Of a stretch of DNA of 64,000 nt, positions 11,450 through 24,609 are shown in pieces. Below the pieces are notes generated by a model. That model was not told the origin of the DNA and did no database searches. It was given only the letters and a program-made list of their open reading frames with translations. Origin of the DNA: Epiperipatus broadwayi (lineage: Eukaryota > Onychophora > Udeonychophora > Euonychophora > Peripatidae); the NCBI GenBank assembly GCA_028023455.1, contig JAQFVV010012544.1, forward strand, positions 1,312,501 to 1,376,500. Direction: 5' to 3'. Position numbers and translations under genes: made by a program. Position 1 is the stretch's first letter. The number at the start of each line of letters is the position of its first letter.

Positions 11450-13310
11450 TAATTCGGAAGATGAAGTAAATACTTAATAGAAAAAAATTTTAGTATCTTA
11501 AATGTTATTTTTGATGAGCTATTCTTATATTAATCAATTTATTTTTCTTCTTGCTTTGAGGTTACTTTACAGGTATTCTATATTTAGTTAATTGGATCAT
11601 AAATGAGATTGGCATATTCTACATCCAGATATACACTTTAGAAGGCTATTGGGCTTGTCAGAATTGGTCATGATTGATACAATTTATAGATCTAGAGCAT
11701 ATTTCAATGACTATATCAATATAATGAAGATCTTTTTTTTACATTTAAAGCTTGCATGTAGATTACCAGAATCTTATTACATAACAACTATCTATTACAT
11801 AGCTGGTTAAATTATTTTCTGCTGTTACATTTACTTGTGAAAATGATATGCATAAATTCAATAGGTAATTAGTAAATGCTGAAATACCAATTTCTTTCAA
11901 TGTGTGGAAACATACTTTAGTGATTTTCTCCATCTATGATACAATTACAACAAAACATTAAAACTATTATACCATAATCGCAGATTATTTTTTAAATTGA
12001 TAAGTTTTACTAATTAATTAAAAGCATATGTACTATTTATCTAAGTACATATTTTCTAATTATCTATAAACAAGCCTATTATAAATTTATTTTCTAAGTT
12101 GGTTATTAGATTAGCTCAATTCCTAAACAATCTAATTATACTTTTAGTCAACTTAAATATAAAATAATTTTAAAATTTTCATCATCACCATTCTTCTTTA
12201 AAACATTACAAATTTACACTTCCCAAATTATTTTTTATATAAAAATTATAATATTTATATTAAGCACCTGGCAACAAAGTAAGAAAAGCTTAACAACAAC
12301 TTTTAATTCATTATGCTAAGCACGCTTTCAATATTTTATGTTGATATTATAATCATAGCAATGAATAAGTGAAATTGTGGATGAAGTGTGTAATATAAAT
12401 ATTATGTAAATTGTATTCCAATTGTATGCAAATATGCTTATGAACCACTTTTTAGAGAGGTGAAAATAGGATTCATTTTTATTTATAATATTATGATTAT
12501 TGGCAATATGCTAGGTTTTCTTTTCTTTACTTTTAACATCATTTTGTTGGTTGATGTAGGTTCGAATGTATGGCCAAATTGTTTTCATGCTCTAAAAATA
12601 TGAATTTGTGGTTTGTAATGATCTTGGGTCTGCTTATAAAGAATAAGCTTTTTACAAATATTGAAATACATTCTGAATTTCAAATACTTTTTTCTGTCTT
12701 CACGTGTACAATTTACAAATAAATAATCATTAATTCTTAACATTATTTTAAAATAAATTACTTATTCTTCAATGGTTCTCTTTTGATATTTCTAATCAAC
12801 TGTGGATTGCTGAAATTTACTGTGTACTTTATTAATTCTTGTATATATAATTTATTTAGTAAACCTTATTGAAGATTTCATACATTTCTAACAAAGCTCA
12901 TTTATTGTATAATATCTTGAAACTCAGTATTTATCTCTATACATATATGATAGACAATAATATCTGTACTATCACAATATATATATACTTTCATTCCAAA
13001 TTTAGAGAAACTACATAGAAAAGCATGAAAAACATGAAAAATAAAGAGAAGTAAGGAAAAATAATTTATTCTAGTGAATATCATATTAAACAGATGAAGT
13101 GCTGTAAAATTTTTATTTGCAAATAATTGTTGCTAAAGATAAAATATTAGTTTTGCATTATAAATAAGTACTAGTTTTTTTAATTAACTAATTAAATCCT
13201 TTATAACATGGTATAACTATAAGCGAAATGCTAATGAATTTCTGTGATGGAATTCTTTTATATATAACTCTTTATGTAAATATATAGTAATAAAAAACTA
13301 AAGCATATGC
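11450..13310. other. A+T-rich DNA, nothing recognised
   Basis: No motif-bearing frame is present. A box-B-like GGTTCGAATG occurs at about 12560 with no box A at the right distance, so no RNA gene is called. Confidence 0.5.
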
Positions 13311-13317
13311 AATAGTA

Positions 13318-13358
13318 TCTGAAATGTTCCAGTGCCAAAGAGTGAAACCGATCTGGGG
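13318..13358 (+). ncRNA. Degenerate hammerhead-like core
   Basis: The stretch CCAGTGCCAAAGAGTGAAAC followed by CGATCTGGGG closely parallels the better preserved core at 14.45 kb (GTGCCAAAGCATGAAAC then CATGATCAGGGG). Here the CUGANGA box is broken (CUGAAAU) and stem II is disrupted, so no activity is expected. It is called only because of its similarity to the other copy. Confidence 0.35.
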
Positions 13359-13359
13359 A

Positions 13360-14385
13360 TAAGGATCTTTTCTAGATGGAGATTTTTAAATGCTTTCTCT
13401 CGTGGTATTTATTGATAAATCTTGTTAGAACTATTCATCACTCTTTAGTTTTTTATCATTACAAGCTTACTAAATTAAGTCATGTGATATATGACTTACT
13501 TTTAGATATAGTAATAAAGACTTTTCTTAAATGAAACCACTAAGTAGTTTCTGTGAATAGTCAGTTGTATTGGATAAATATTTCTATTTTTTTTTTTTTG
13601 TTATTTAATGTTTTTAATTGAAAATTGAAACTAGTTTTTTGCTTATTATCAAGTTATTTTACTATTGAGCCAACTATTCATTACATGAATGAAAAACAAA
13701 TGTTTAGCTGAGAAATAATTTACAAGTAAAAATTGATTTATTAATAAACAAAGTCAATTTATTTCTGCAAATTGATAGTGAAATAAAATTAAATGCATTA
13801 TACATATAAATATTCTTTAGAAAATATTAAAAACCAATATCCATTTATTTAGTAACAATATAAAAATATAAGTGTGTTTTAGTACAAATTTAAAACCAAT
13901 ATATATATTTAGTTATTATAGATAAAATAATATTAAATTCATAAACCCAAACAAGACAATATAAATTACTAAAAAAATTGTATTTACTTTACAATTCCTA
14001 ACCTATTGATTAAAAACAAAATTTTCACAATTTTTATTCAAACATTTTTTAAGTAATCAGATAATATCATAAAAATATATTCACCTTTATTGATTTTGAA
14101 GACATTTCAATTTTAAAAGACAATTCATTATTTTATAAGCAAATAAAGTTTATTTTTAAAAGCAATTTAAATGAAAGGAAATTATTTATGAAGTCATATA
14201 AAGATATAAAATTTATTTAGTAATATTGTTTAGCAGAGTAAGTTGATAACAGAATTAATCTTTAGTATTAAGAATAAGTTTATTTTTTTCTCATCTTTAA
14301 ACTTGTTAAATTGAAAAATTATAATAAATCACCAAAATACCGTTTAATTTTATATTTTTTAATATTTGTTAAAAACGTTTTGATT
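13360..14385. other. A+T-rich DNA with faint repeat similarity
   Basis: Around 13460-13500 the sequence CAAGCTTACTAAATTAAGTCATGTGAT matches, with changes, segments near 42940 and 57850 on one strand or the other, so a diverged dispersed repeat lies here. Nothing coding is visible. Confidence 0.5.
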
Positions 14386-14389
14386 ATGT

Positions 14390-14760
14390 TTGCGTGAAGG
14401 TCTGTGATGATAGCCATTTAGTAATAATTATATGTTGGATTATATCTCTGAGGAGTGCCAAAGCATGAAACCATGATCAGGGGTTTAGGGAGGGGTTCCT
14501 GACAGAGATATTTTAAATGCTTTCTCTGACTAAGCATTTGTCAAAGCTTGTTGAGGAATTGGCAATCCTCATTGTTTAAATAGTAAATGTCTTTTTTTTT
14601 TTTTTTTACCCTTATTTAAACTTTTTAATTACATTCAGCTGTCAGTAACAACACATAGGTTAATATATAGCATAATATTTCAAATGGCATTACTCTCGGC
14701 TCTTCTTTAAGTGTTACTGGCATATCAGAAACAGTACTAGCATGGGAAATGAATCTGGAT
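14390..14760. repeat. Dispersed PLE/retrozyme-like repeat (single arm)
   Basis: GAAGGTCTGTGATGATAG with ATATGTTGGATTAT at the left, and TTTAAACTTTTTAATTACATT, GTCAGTAACAACACATAGG and TTTCAAATGGCATTACTC at the right, match in the same order the left arm of the palindrome at 42.3-42.9 kb and, in part, the palindrome at 25.3-25.6 kb. This copy is not palindromic. A hammerhead-like core lies at 14448-14478. The minus strand holds a GAAGAAGAG...GAAA pattern near 14660-14710, comparable to the hammerhead-like part of the 42-kb element. Confidence 0.55.
14448..14478 (+). ncRNA. Hammerhead ribozyme candidate (isolated)
   Basis: Read on the plus strand: CUGAGGA fits the conserved CUGANGA box. Stem II is GUGC/GCAU with a CAAA loop (one G-U pair at its base). 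GAAA follows. Stem III would be A-U plus a C-A mismatch around the loop CAUG, and the cleavage triplet would be AUC. The stem III and triplet arrangement is the same as in the 399-bp units. Stem I is poor: AUCU against AGGG gives two pairs and one wobble. I rate the fold as a decayed hammerhead rather than an active one. Confidence 0.5.
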
Positions 14761-15139
14761 TTTTTAGTATCTTTGATGCTGAGTTTTTAAGGTAATACTT
14801 TAACCAACTAAAGGTATTCTTCCAAAAACCACAGTCATTATGAAGTCTTGCACACTTATATGTGAGGGCATTTCTGATTTCTTGATTTTTCCCCAAGAGA
14901 AAAGTGAATTAATAGCTTCCAAACATTACATATAGTCACACTAGATTTACTTATGGGATTATTTGCCATTGTTGAGTGAATATTTTCTTTGAGTTTTCTT
15001 ATTTATATTTTTCTCTCTATCCAATACTTTTACATTTTTCTAGTTGGTGATATGTTTATTAGTACAGGTTTCTGGACATGTTCTCCACTAGTTAATAAAC
15101 AATATTTGATACAGTTAGTATTCATTGCTAATAATTCTT

Positions 15140-15760
15140 ACATTTATTTTTGTTTATGTTTTCCATTTTTAATAAATTTTCATAAAAATAAAATCAAAAT
15201 ATACAGTTTTAAAAAATATTGTATTTTTCCTACAATATATATTTTTTACTTTTAGTATTTTAATCAGTGTATCCCTCATCTCAACTCCACATCCAGTAAT
15301 TATTCACTAGTGAAGAACATAATATCACCATCACTAACTATGTATTTATTTTGTAAACAAAATTCACTTTTTAAATGAGCTACAGGTATTAATAACTAAA
15401 TCTTCTTGCCTATGTTAACAAGTTGATACTTTTCACTATACCATTCTCCCATTAACTAGGTTCTGGTTTTTATCCTTTTTAACATCTTATGAAAAAGTAA
15501 GCAATCATATTGTAGATATATATTTCCTAGGGTTATCTTTTTATCAATGCAACTTTTACATTTCACCATATAGCAACTATTCACCAACACAGAAAGCAAG
15601 ACTACTCTCAATCACCATGCATGCATGTCATGCATGAACTATCTTCACTCTTCCAATGAGCTAGAGGTATCAAAGATCTGAGTCTCCACACCTATCACAC
15701 CACACATTAAATTACTATGTGATTTTTTATATGGAATGTGAACATGGATGGGCTGTTCAC
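15140..15760. repeat. Diverged dispersed repeat with tRNA-like box A (minus)
   Basis: Shares CATTTTTAATAAATTTTCAT, a GTATCCCTCAT block and CACTAG/TTAGG blocks in order with 18830-19130 and 19690-20100. The minus strand reads CTAGCTCATTGGAAGAGTG at about 15650, a good tRNA box A (T-A-G-C-T-C-A...), similar to the one in the 42.6-kb tRNA-like segment. The open frame 14989-15255 partly overlaps this repeat and has no other support. Confidence 0.5.
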
Positions 15761-16139
15761 CAACACACACTAATCAGCGTGATGAGTTTATTAGCTTTTT
15801 ATCTCTGATTTTAAGATCAAGAAAGACTATGATCTTTCTTCTTAACTGAAATATCAATTGATTTTTCTTGAAAACAGAATGATTGTATGTGTAAATTTTT
15901 TTTTCCTAATAAATATTTATAATCATAACAAACAAAAATAAATCATGGCCCTTATTTCCACGAGACTATAAAGTCCCTAGTCAAAACAGTTGTTGATGGC
16001 TGAAGGTGGAGGGTGCTAAGAATCCCCTGAAGTGGATCCAGGCTGCCATTTAATGATGACTATTTATTTAGGTATACTTTCAAGTGAAGAAAATGGAAGA
16101 AAAACTAACTTATATTAAATGAGATTTTATTTGACTTTG

Positions 16140-18745
16140 TGAAGTTACAATGAAAGGTGAAGAGAGAATTATCATGTGGATACATACTCTATTTACAAAA
16201 GCACAAATATTGCAAGAACAAGTGAATTAGAATTCATTATAAATAAAAAAAATGAAAGAACTACATTGGGCAGATTGATAGTGTATTGAATAGAGTGGCA
16301 AGATTAGTTACTCAACTTAATAGCAGATACAAAATGCAGATAATTCAGGTTTATGCATCACCAACTTCTCATAGTGATGAAGTAAGTAGTAGAGGATTTT
16401 TATATGGATGTACAAAAGGCTTTTGATTAGACCAAACAACATTTTAAAATTGTTATAGGAGATTTGAATGCTAGAATTGATAAACAATTGAAATATGAAA
16501 GTGCTGTAGGTAAATTTGATTATGGTAATAAAAATGAGAGATTGCATAGACTTATGGAGTTTACAGAAAAAGAACTTTATATTATAAATTCCTCTTTTGA
16601 AAAAAATGCTAAAATGAAATATTCATGGAAGCATTCAAATAAAGGCACAGCACAATTGGATTATATTTTGACTAGCAGAAAATACATATTTCAATATTGT
16701 AATGTTCTTAATAATTTTGACATAGGAAGTGATCATTAATTAGTGAGATGCAAGATACATGTTAATGCAAAATTGGAAGACAAAAATTATTAAGAAAAAC
16801 AATATTCACAGTTGTTATTCCTAATATTTAGAAACATGCTAATGAAATTTAAATTAGAATTTGTAAATCATTTTCAAATATTAGCAAATTTTAAACATGA
16901 TTCAGATTTGAATGAAATTAATAGGAAAATAGCTGATACACTTTTGAAATTGCAACAAAGATAGCTGGTAGAAAAAAGAAGCAATTGACCAATAAAATTT
17001 CCACTGAGACTACAGAATTTATGAAGAAAAGAAGGAATACATACAAAAATGATGCACTAAGAAGTATTGACTATCTCAAATTTGTAAAATGATGCAAAAT
17101 AGTTGATAATAATATAAGAAAATACAATTGTGAACTAGCAAGGAAAACTATAGAAGAGAATAAAAGTCTCAAGATTGTAAAACAACATTTTGGTATTGAT
17201 AGGAAATTTATATCTGCAATAAGAAAAAAGATGGAACTATTATTAAAAAAAGAGAAATGACTTTATGAAATGTGTAGAAGAGTTCTATCAAGAATTGTAC
17301 AGAAATAAAGAACAATTACCTATAATTTTTATATCTTCTGAATTGCCTATTGATTTTAAATGAAGAAGTGAGACATGCAGTTAAATTTATGAAGAAGGGA
17401 AAACATCCAGGTTATGATGGAATTATAACTGATATCTTTAAAAAAGCAGGTGAAGAAATAAAAAAATTTTGGCAAGCTTATATACCAAATGTCTAAATGA
17501 TGATAAAGATGTACCAGATGATTAGAAATGTTCAGTATTAATATTTAAAAAAGATGATAAAGAATATATTACAAATTACAGATCTATCAGTTTTTTATAA
17601 GTTATATACAAAATTTTTACCAAGATAATTACAAATTACCTACAGAAAACTTTGGATTTCAAAAAAACAAGTTGGATTTAAAAGTGGTTTTAGTACAGCA
17701 GATCATATCCAAGTCTTTAGAGAAGTTATAGAAAGGACCAATGAATATGGATTGCCTTTATGCTTTGGATTTGTCGATTATGGAAAGGCATTTGATTTTA
17801 TAAGCATTTCTTCAATGATTAAAGCATTGGATTATCAAGGTATAGACCCAGGATATTGTTATATTCTGATGAATATTTATAAAAATGCAACAGTAATAAT
17901 TAGATTACATAATTATACTAGGAAAGTTAACATTGGGAAGAGTATAAATCAGCATAATTCCATATATCTTCAAAACTTTTTACAGCAGTGGTGCCAGAAG
18001 TATTTTGTGGAATAAAATGGAAAAATAAAGAAATGAAAGTAAATGAAGATTATTTAAGTCATTTAGAAGTTGATGTAGTAATTTCTTCAGAGCTTCAGGA
18101 AATTTTGCAAGAGTTATCAGATGAAAGTAGGAAAGTAGGACTAAAGGTAAACATTAAAAACACTAGGGTAATATTCAAAGGGTTTGCTCAAAAGATGAAA
18201 ATAAAGATTGCTAATGAACTTAATATATGAAATTAATTATAGAATTAAACTTGGCTGGAGTGCTTTTGGTAGAAATAACTTAATATTAAAAACTATGTGT
18301 ATGTAAAGGAAGGTTTTTAATAAATCTGTTTACCAATTTTTACTTATGAATCTGAAACTTGGACATTTAATAGAAGGGTTTTGTTGAGACTTCAGAATAC
18401 TCAAAGATGTATGTAGAAATGCATGTTAAAAGTAGAAAAAAGAGATTGAATATGCAATACATAGGTAAGAGAACCAACAGGTGTTACTGACATCATTGAA
18501 AGAATTAAAAACTGAAATGGAGCTGGGCTGGACATTTTGCTAGAAGAGATGATAATAGAGAGACAGTTGAAATCTTAAACTGGATTCCAAGAGATTGTTA
18601 AAGACCCAGAAAGACATTATGTGTGAGATGGATGGGTGAAATAAAAAAAAGTGTGTGGTGAAGATCAGAAAAGATGGATTATTGAACTTGGAGTTATTTT
18701 TACCCTGCAGTAGATTGATAATAATTGACAATGATAATGATGAAT
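16140..18745 (+). mobile_element. RTE-type LINE, nearly full length but broken
   Basis: In order on the plus strand: APE-type endonuclease pieces from about 16250 (RYKMQIIQVYAS, then IGDLNARI and GTAQLDYIL and IGSDH, 16464-16739, including the D-x-N and S-D-H catalytic motifs); the EN-RT linker; RT domains from about 17360 (KFMKKGKHPGYDGI; QVGFKSGFSTADHIQ; FVDYGKAFDF; DPGYCYILMNIYKNAT), with frames at 17752-18015 and 17988-18230; and a C-terminal region to 18745 ending in GAT/AAT triplets. The catalytic FADD box is lost (HLEVDVVIS), and many stops and frameshifts occur. It is a second copy of the family at 5.7-6.7 kb, where the FADD box is kept. The 5' limit is uncertain. Confidence 0.9.
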
Positions 18746-18829
18746 AAATTGCCAAAAATTATTTACTTTTAAAATTCTATTATTTGTAAAACATTTGAGC
18801 CAGTCAAAGTCATTGTGAAGATCACTTTC

Positions 18830-19130
18830 TTTTTTTTTACTTTTTCCATTTTAATAAAATGTTTATAAAATTATAATAACACACAAGTATTTTGAGAAAC
18901 AATGGATAGATCTATGATATATATTTTTTCTAGGCTTTTTTTGCTTTTTAGAAGTGCATCCCTCATTGGAACTCTAGAATATCACAACTATGTTATAATA
19001 TAACTTTTGCTTCTTAGCTGAACTAATTGGCATCTCATTATCTTTCAGTACACCATTCCCACACTAGTTAGGTAAGTTTCCACCTCTTTTAATATCTTGT
19101 GAAAGAGTAAACAATCTTTTCTGGATTTTT
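18830..19130. repeat. Diverged dispersed repeat, second copy
   Basis: Matches the repeat at 15140 through CATTTTAATAAAATGTTTAT, GTGCATCCCTCATTG, ACACCATTCCCACACTAGTTAGG and a conserved AATATCTTGTGAAAGAGTAA block (AACATCTTATGAAAAAGTAA at 15480). It directly follows the RTE insertion, so the RTE may have landed in or next to this family. Confidence 0.5.
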
Positions 19131-19689
19131 TTAGGTCATGCTTTTTTTATTTTAAATTTTCCATATTGCAACTATCTATAAGTGCAGAAAGATCAGGCCA
19201 TACTCTCTCACTATTGATGCATTTTAAAAATAACTCTCATTATTAAGGTCATTTAGTTATTGAACACTTGAATAGTCATGCTGATTTTGATTGTCGATAG
19301 TAATGAGGATGCAGTTATAAAAGCGAAACAATCTACACAAAATATATCATAGGTATATCCATTACTTCTCAAAATCTTTGTATGTTATTTAACATTTTAT
19401 GAATATTTATTAAAACTGAAAAGAATAAAAAAAAGAATATATGATAATTTGTAACAATAAAATTTATTTAATAACATGTGTTCAGCAGAATAATTTAATA
19501 GAAGTAATTTTAAATATTAAGATTGACTTTGGCAATGCAATATATTTTTCCTTTTTTAAGCCAGTTAAATATAAAAAAAATTATAATAAATGACTAAAAC
19601 ACTTTTCTTAATTCCAAAACATTTTGATTGTCTGACAAAAATTGATGCAGTCAAAATCATTATTCAAAAGTCATATATTCATTTTGTTT

Positions 19690-20100
19690 TACTTCTATTA
19701 TTAATAAATGGTCATAGAAATATAATAATGTATGGCAATTTTGAGAATTAATGAATATACTATGATGTATAATATTCAAATTACCCTCCCAAACATTATG
19801 ATGTTTCAGCAATATCCTCTGTAATTATTTAACCAGCAATATGCACTGAAATATTTACTATGATATATATATATATATATATATACTTCTTTTGGTTTTA
19901 TCAGTGTCTTTTATCTCAACTTCATCACATCACAACAATCTTCCAAACAAAAGCTCAGACTGCCCTTTAACATTATGCATGAAATTTTGTAAACAACCTA
20001 TGTTTTCAGATAAGCTAGAGATATCACTTTCTTGAATCCCATGCCCATGTTGGCAGTCAATATCTTTTATCCCATCACTCCTAGGCAGGTATACATAACT
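19690..20100. repeat. Diverged dispersed repeat, third copy
   Basis: Shares the ATTAATAAATGGTCATAGAA block, a TA microsatellite at 19862-19886, the ATCTCAACTTCATCACATC block and the AAGCTAGAGATATCA block with the copy at 15.1-15.7 kb. Confidence 0.5.
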
Positions 20101-20441
20101 AAAATGGATGTTTCAAAATATATCTGAAATACTGGTCTGACTTCTGGACTGATAGATGGTTGTAATATCATTGAGCTGAGGTGAAAGATACATTAATAAT
20201 AAGGAACTAAATTTGGAAGTATATATATATATATATGTATATACTCCCTCAATCAATAAATAAATTATATTTAAATTGAAATAATAAACACCTTGTTGAT
20301 ATAGAACTTAATTTAATATCATCTAATCATTTTTTGTTCTAATATAGAACATGTGACAAGGAATGTTCTATAGATTTATACATTCTCTTGTAATTAGTCC
20401 TAAAATGTACTCACAAAAAAATAAACACACACACACACATA

Positions 20442-20575
20442 TATATATAACCAGTAAAAACCTGTCAACACAGAGACAATTCCAATATAGATAACAATCA
20501 GCAATCTCAAACTGTTGTCAAGGCAACCTCCTTTTAACAATAAAGATGGAATCCCTATAAGTTTTTATATATATT
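20442..20575. repeat. Single arm of the 11.3-kb palindrome family
   Basis: CCAGTAAAAACCTGTCAACA followed by ACAATCAGCAATCTCAAACT and TTGTCAAGGCAACC matches the left arm at 11253. Here it continues into TTTTAACAATAAAGATGG without an inverted partner. It is preceded by a CA then TA dinucleotide run. Confidence 0.8.
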
Positions 20576-20579
20576 GAAC

Positions 20580-21580
20580 TGGATATTTTATCTGCTTCAA
20601 AAGTTTCATCACAAAATTAAAGTTAACTTTTGTTTTTATAAAGTTTTAAAAGAAAATTATTTGAAAGTTTTATCTGTTATAGCACACATATGCACCTATA
20701 TTTTAAAATTATCTAATTTTACTTTTTAGTTTAAAAATAAGTTTCTTTTGATATTTATTTCTTTTAGCTATTTGTAAAAACATTGTAATTTAAAAAGTTT
20801 TAATCTTTTAAAGAAAGGATTTTTAATTTTAAAAAGTTTTGACTGCATTCCTGTTTCTTTTATTTTTGATTGTAATCTAATTTTAATTTATTTTTAAAAA
20901 AGAAAAGCTGAAACTTAATTTTGCATTTTTTTTTAATTAATTTTGGATAAGATAGGAGCCCTGGTCAGATTTTTAATTAAGATTGTCTGAGATAGAGATT
21001 TTCCCTGGGAAAAACTTTTAATTAAAGATGACATGGAAGATAAGAGTGTACATGAATATCCCGGGATTTTGGACTAATTATTATTCAGCTATTCATTTGT
21101 ATTCTGTTGGTTGGTATTAATTCAGCTGTTAGTATGCTAATAGTGATCCATATGATAGTTGTTGTACTGCATTATTTATTGAAAATTATCAACTGCATCT
21201 ACATACCACAAAATGCTAATATCACATTTTGCTGGCTGCTAATAAGAAATTCTGCCAAAATTATATTATTGACTACTATTTTCTAAATAGTGACAATCTC
21301 TGCAGAATGCCAAAACTACATGCCATGATGAATCTTTTCTACAACATGCAGTGCTAAATCCATCAAAAGATGAACCCTGAATCTGGAGTTGTTCCTTTGA
21401 TATCACATCATAAAATCCTGAACAAGAACTGATTCCTAAGATTGCTTCCAGATTCCTGAATATATAAATGGAAACCCAACATTTTTATCAAACCTTTAAA
21501 GTGAAATAAGCTGTGTGCACTGCTGAAAGACATCCATTGAATTAACCTTATGCATTGAGGTAAAACTGAAATTGACCAAG
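20580..21580. other. A+T-rich DNA, nothing recognised
   Basis: No coding relic was seen. The segment could include the 3' LTR of the gypsy element to its right, but I could not find a matching second LTR. Confidence 0.4.
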
Positions 21581-21599
21581 ATATGGTTTTATGTTTGCA

Positions 21600-24500
21600 G
21601 GCATTATAGATGTCTTGTTAATTTCCCTTCCTATCTTTATCCAAAATGGATTTGGACTTGACTGTCTCATAATAAGGAATGTTCCTTCATACAGTTGATA
21701 AAACCTGATATTTACTCTAGTAGTTTACTAATATGGGGAGTTTTGATAAATACTTTGCCCCTGTCTTGAAGTTGTGAGGACTCCCTTTTTTCATTTGTAT
21801 TCCTTTTTTCTGCTTTGCTTATCAGTTGGTCTTATGCTTTCAATTTGTCTGCCTGTGTCAAAATTTGGTACATAATGGGAGTAGCCTGGTTAAAGTGTAG
21901 TCTGATGGGCATGAATCCAATTGATTCATTCATGCTCTAATTGATGTATTTGACTACATGCTATGTTTGCTTTATCTGCTCTTGTGCTCATCCTACAGGT
22001 TGGTTCTGAACAAATGTCCAAGCTCCTGCATTATATATTTGCAACGGTTTGATTGTGGATTCCTAATGGATGTAAGTACATGCTGTAGCTAGAATTTTTC
22101 CACCCATTTTTTTTCATTCTTTGGATAGGAAAGGCATGCCCATGATCTCCTGTTAATATGGTCTTAGGCTTCCCTATCCTTACAAATTGGATGGTGTCTA
22201 ATGTCTTGACCATGTGTCTGGTATTAGCTTGGGGTATTGGGAAAACTGAAATGTATTTTGAGAAGAGTTTATAGGTGACCAATAGGTATTTTGCTTGTTG
22301 AATGGAGGCAAGGTCCCATAATAATTGATTGCCAAGATGGTCTTTTAGAAATAGATTTTAATGCTTTATTATAATTTTGGTTTACTGGCTTGGCTCACAG
22401 GCACACTAGACAATCTTGAAGGAACTTTAATATGTCTATACATTCTTGGCTAGTAAAACCAAATTTTCAAAGTGTGTCATGTTTTATGGGCACCAATTTA
22501 TTCATACAAACAGTGGATATACTTTATGAGTGGGGAGTGCAATGTTTTAGGTATTATTACCCTCCATTCATCCTTATCTATATTTACTTTGTAAAATAAG
22601 ACCTGGTTCTCTATTTTATTACAGGTAAGATCCTTTGGCATATTCAAAACTTTCTCTCCTTTTAAAACTTTTATGATTGAAATCAGAGTCTTCAAATTGT
22701 AATTGGAATAGGTTCTTTAAATAATCTCTAATTTACTATTCATCATTAAATTGACATTTGTAATGTAAATAGGTTTCAACTAAGCATGTCTGCTACAACA
22801 TTTTCAGATCCCTTACAGTATTTCACAGTGTAATTGAATTTTTGTAACAGCAAACTCCATCTGATTAGATGACTATTGGTCAGATAGATGTGGTTCAGAA
22901 ACGTGAGGCTTTTGGTGACTGTGATCACTATTACCTTTGATTCAAGTAGCATTTGTTGAAATGTTTGGAAGGCCCACACTATTTCTAGTACTTCCTTCTT
23001 GGTAACCATATAATTTATTTCTAGACCCTTCAGGAGCCAGCTGATAAAATAGGAGATGCCAGGCTGGCCATCCTCCTTGATCCTGCTGGATCTGTGATAA
23101 CATTACTCCTAATACAAAATCACTACTATCTGTCTGGACAATAAATGGCTTATTAAAATTAGGCAAGGCTAACATGGTTTGCTCTAAGTACCCTGTTTTA
23201 ATATTCTCAAATGCCTTGTCCTGTTCCTTGGTCCAGTTACATTACTAACCTTTCCTGATTAGTTTTAACAATAGTTCCATGTGGTCTGAGAGTTTCTGGT
23301 AGAAACAATTATAAAAGTTACATAGGCCTAAAATGATAATATTTGTTTCTCATTGGTTGGTCTAGGAAATTTTTGAATGGCACTAATCTTCTCTGGATGA
23401 AGCCTTATTCCATTGCAACCTATGATTCGACCTAGGAAGACTATCTGGTTGAAAACTAGAGTACTCTTCTTGAAGCTGATTTTAATTGTCTTCTGGTAGC
23501 ACTCCTCAAAAAACATAGTAAGGTGTTGAAGATGTTTTTTTTAAATTGTGACAGATACAATTATTACATCATCCACATAAATAGTCATGATCTGCTTAAT
23601 CTCAGGAGATAGAATCTTATTTAAGCACTTTATCAAGCCAGCACCACTATTTATCAATCCAAAAGGCATCCTATTAAACTGACATGTATAACTCTCATAT
23701 TGGAAGGCAACATATTGGTGATCATCCAGGTGGAGTTCAATCTGCTAATCAAAAGTGGAAAACATCTTGTTTTCAAATCTCACAAAGAATTCATGTATGG
23801 TAATCTCACTGACCTATCTTTCTTCACAGTTAGAGCTGGATTACAGTAAAGTGAAGAGCATTTGGAAATGACCCCCCAAGTCATACATTTTATTAATTTG
23901 TTTAGACAGTTTTTTATGATACTAGTATGGAATAAGATACAATTTGGATTGAAATGGTTGGTCATGTACTAATCACATTTTCTGTTAAAACCATCAATTA
24001 CTCATGGTATCTCTAAGAAAATTGGGTTAAGTCTATTAATCACAGATTGCAGTTTTAACATGTCATCACTTTCAAGCAAGTTGATCTCCACAAGTTTATT
24101 ATCTATGAGTGCTTCTGAGATACGGGATATAATACAATCAACTTCAGGTAGTTCATATCTCAGAAGCAATATTATCTCCATGACTTTATCACCTAGTTTA
24201 ACTGTCTTATCCAAGAAATCAAAAATGCAAGTATTCAAGTGTAGGAAGTCTGCCTCTAGAATGATGTTATGGATTAGCCCATTCAATATTAAAAACATAT
24301 GATAGAGGATTGTTTGGCATACTTTCATCTCAACCCAGATTTGCCTTTCCACTAGTCCAGCTTTCCTACTTTTAGCCATGGTAACCTGAATGGATTTTAG
24401 TGGTAGGATCTTGATATTAGTGTTTTGGGTCAGAATTTCATGGTAAAATTTGTCTGATACCATTGAAATCTGGCTATCAGAATCTAACCGTGCTCTAACC

Positions 24501-24600
24501 AGCAAGCCTTTAAACAAAACCCTATCATGGGGCACTTGAAAAGTGAATATGGGCACTTTGTCATTGCATGAACATATCATATTTAGTGATTTCTCGATCA
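21600..24600 (-). mobile_element. Ty3/gypsy LTR retrotransposon pol relic
   Basis: Minus-strand order is protease, RT, RNase H, integrase, the Ty3/gypsy arrangement. Protease (24002-24580): ARLDSDSQISMV in place of the usual D-T-G-S box, so the catalytic motif is altered. RT: an intact YVDD box at 23568-23579 and, downstream, FLGRIIGCNGIRLHPEKIS (23328-23516). RNase H: LALPNFNKPFIVQTDSSDF (22942-23175) and YTVKYCKGSENVVADMLS (22776-23009). Integrase: zinc-finger remnant CLVC near 22400, then LFSKYISVFPIPQANT and KTILTGDHGHAF (22031-22282). Pieces lie in different frames with stops between them. No gag zinc knuckle or LTR pair could be recognised, and no envelope gene is seen. Confidence 0.9.
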
Positions 24601-24609
24601 GGAGTTTGG

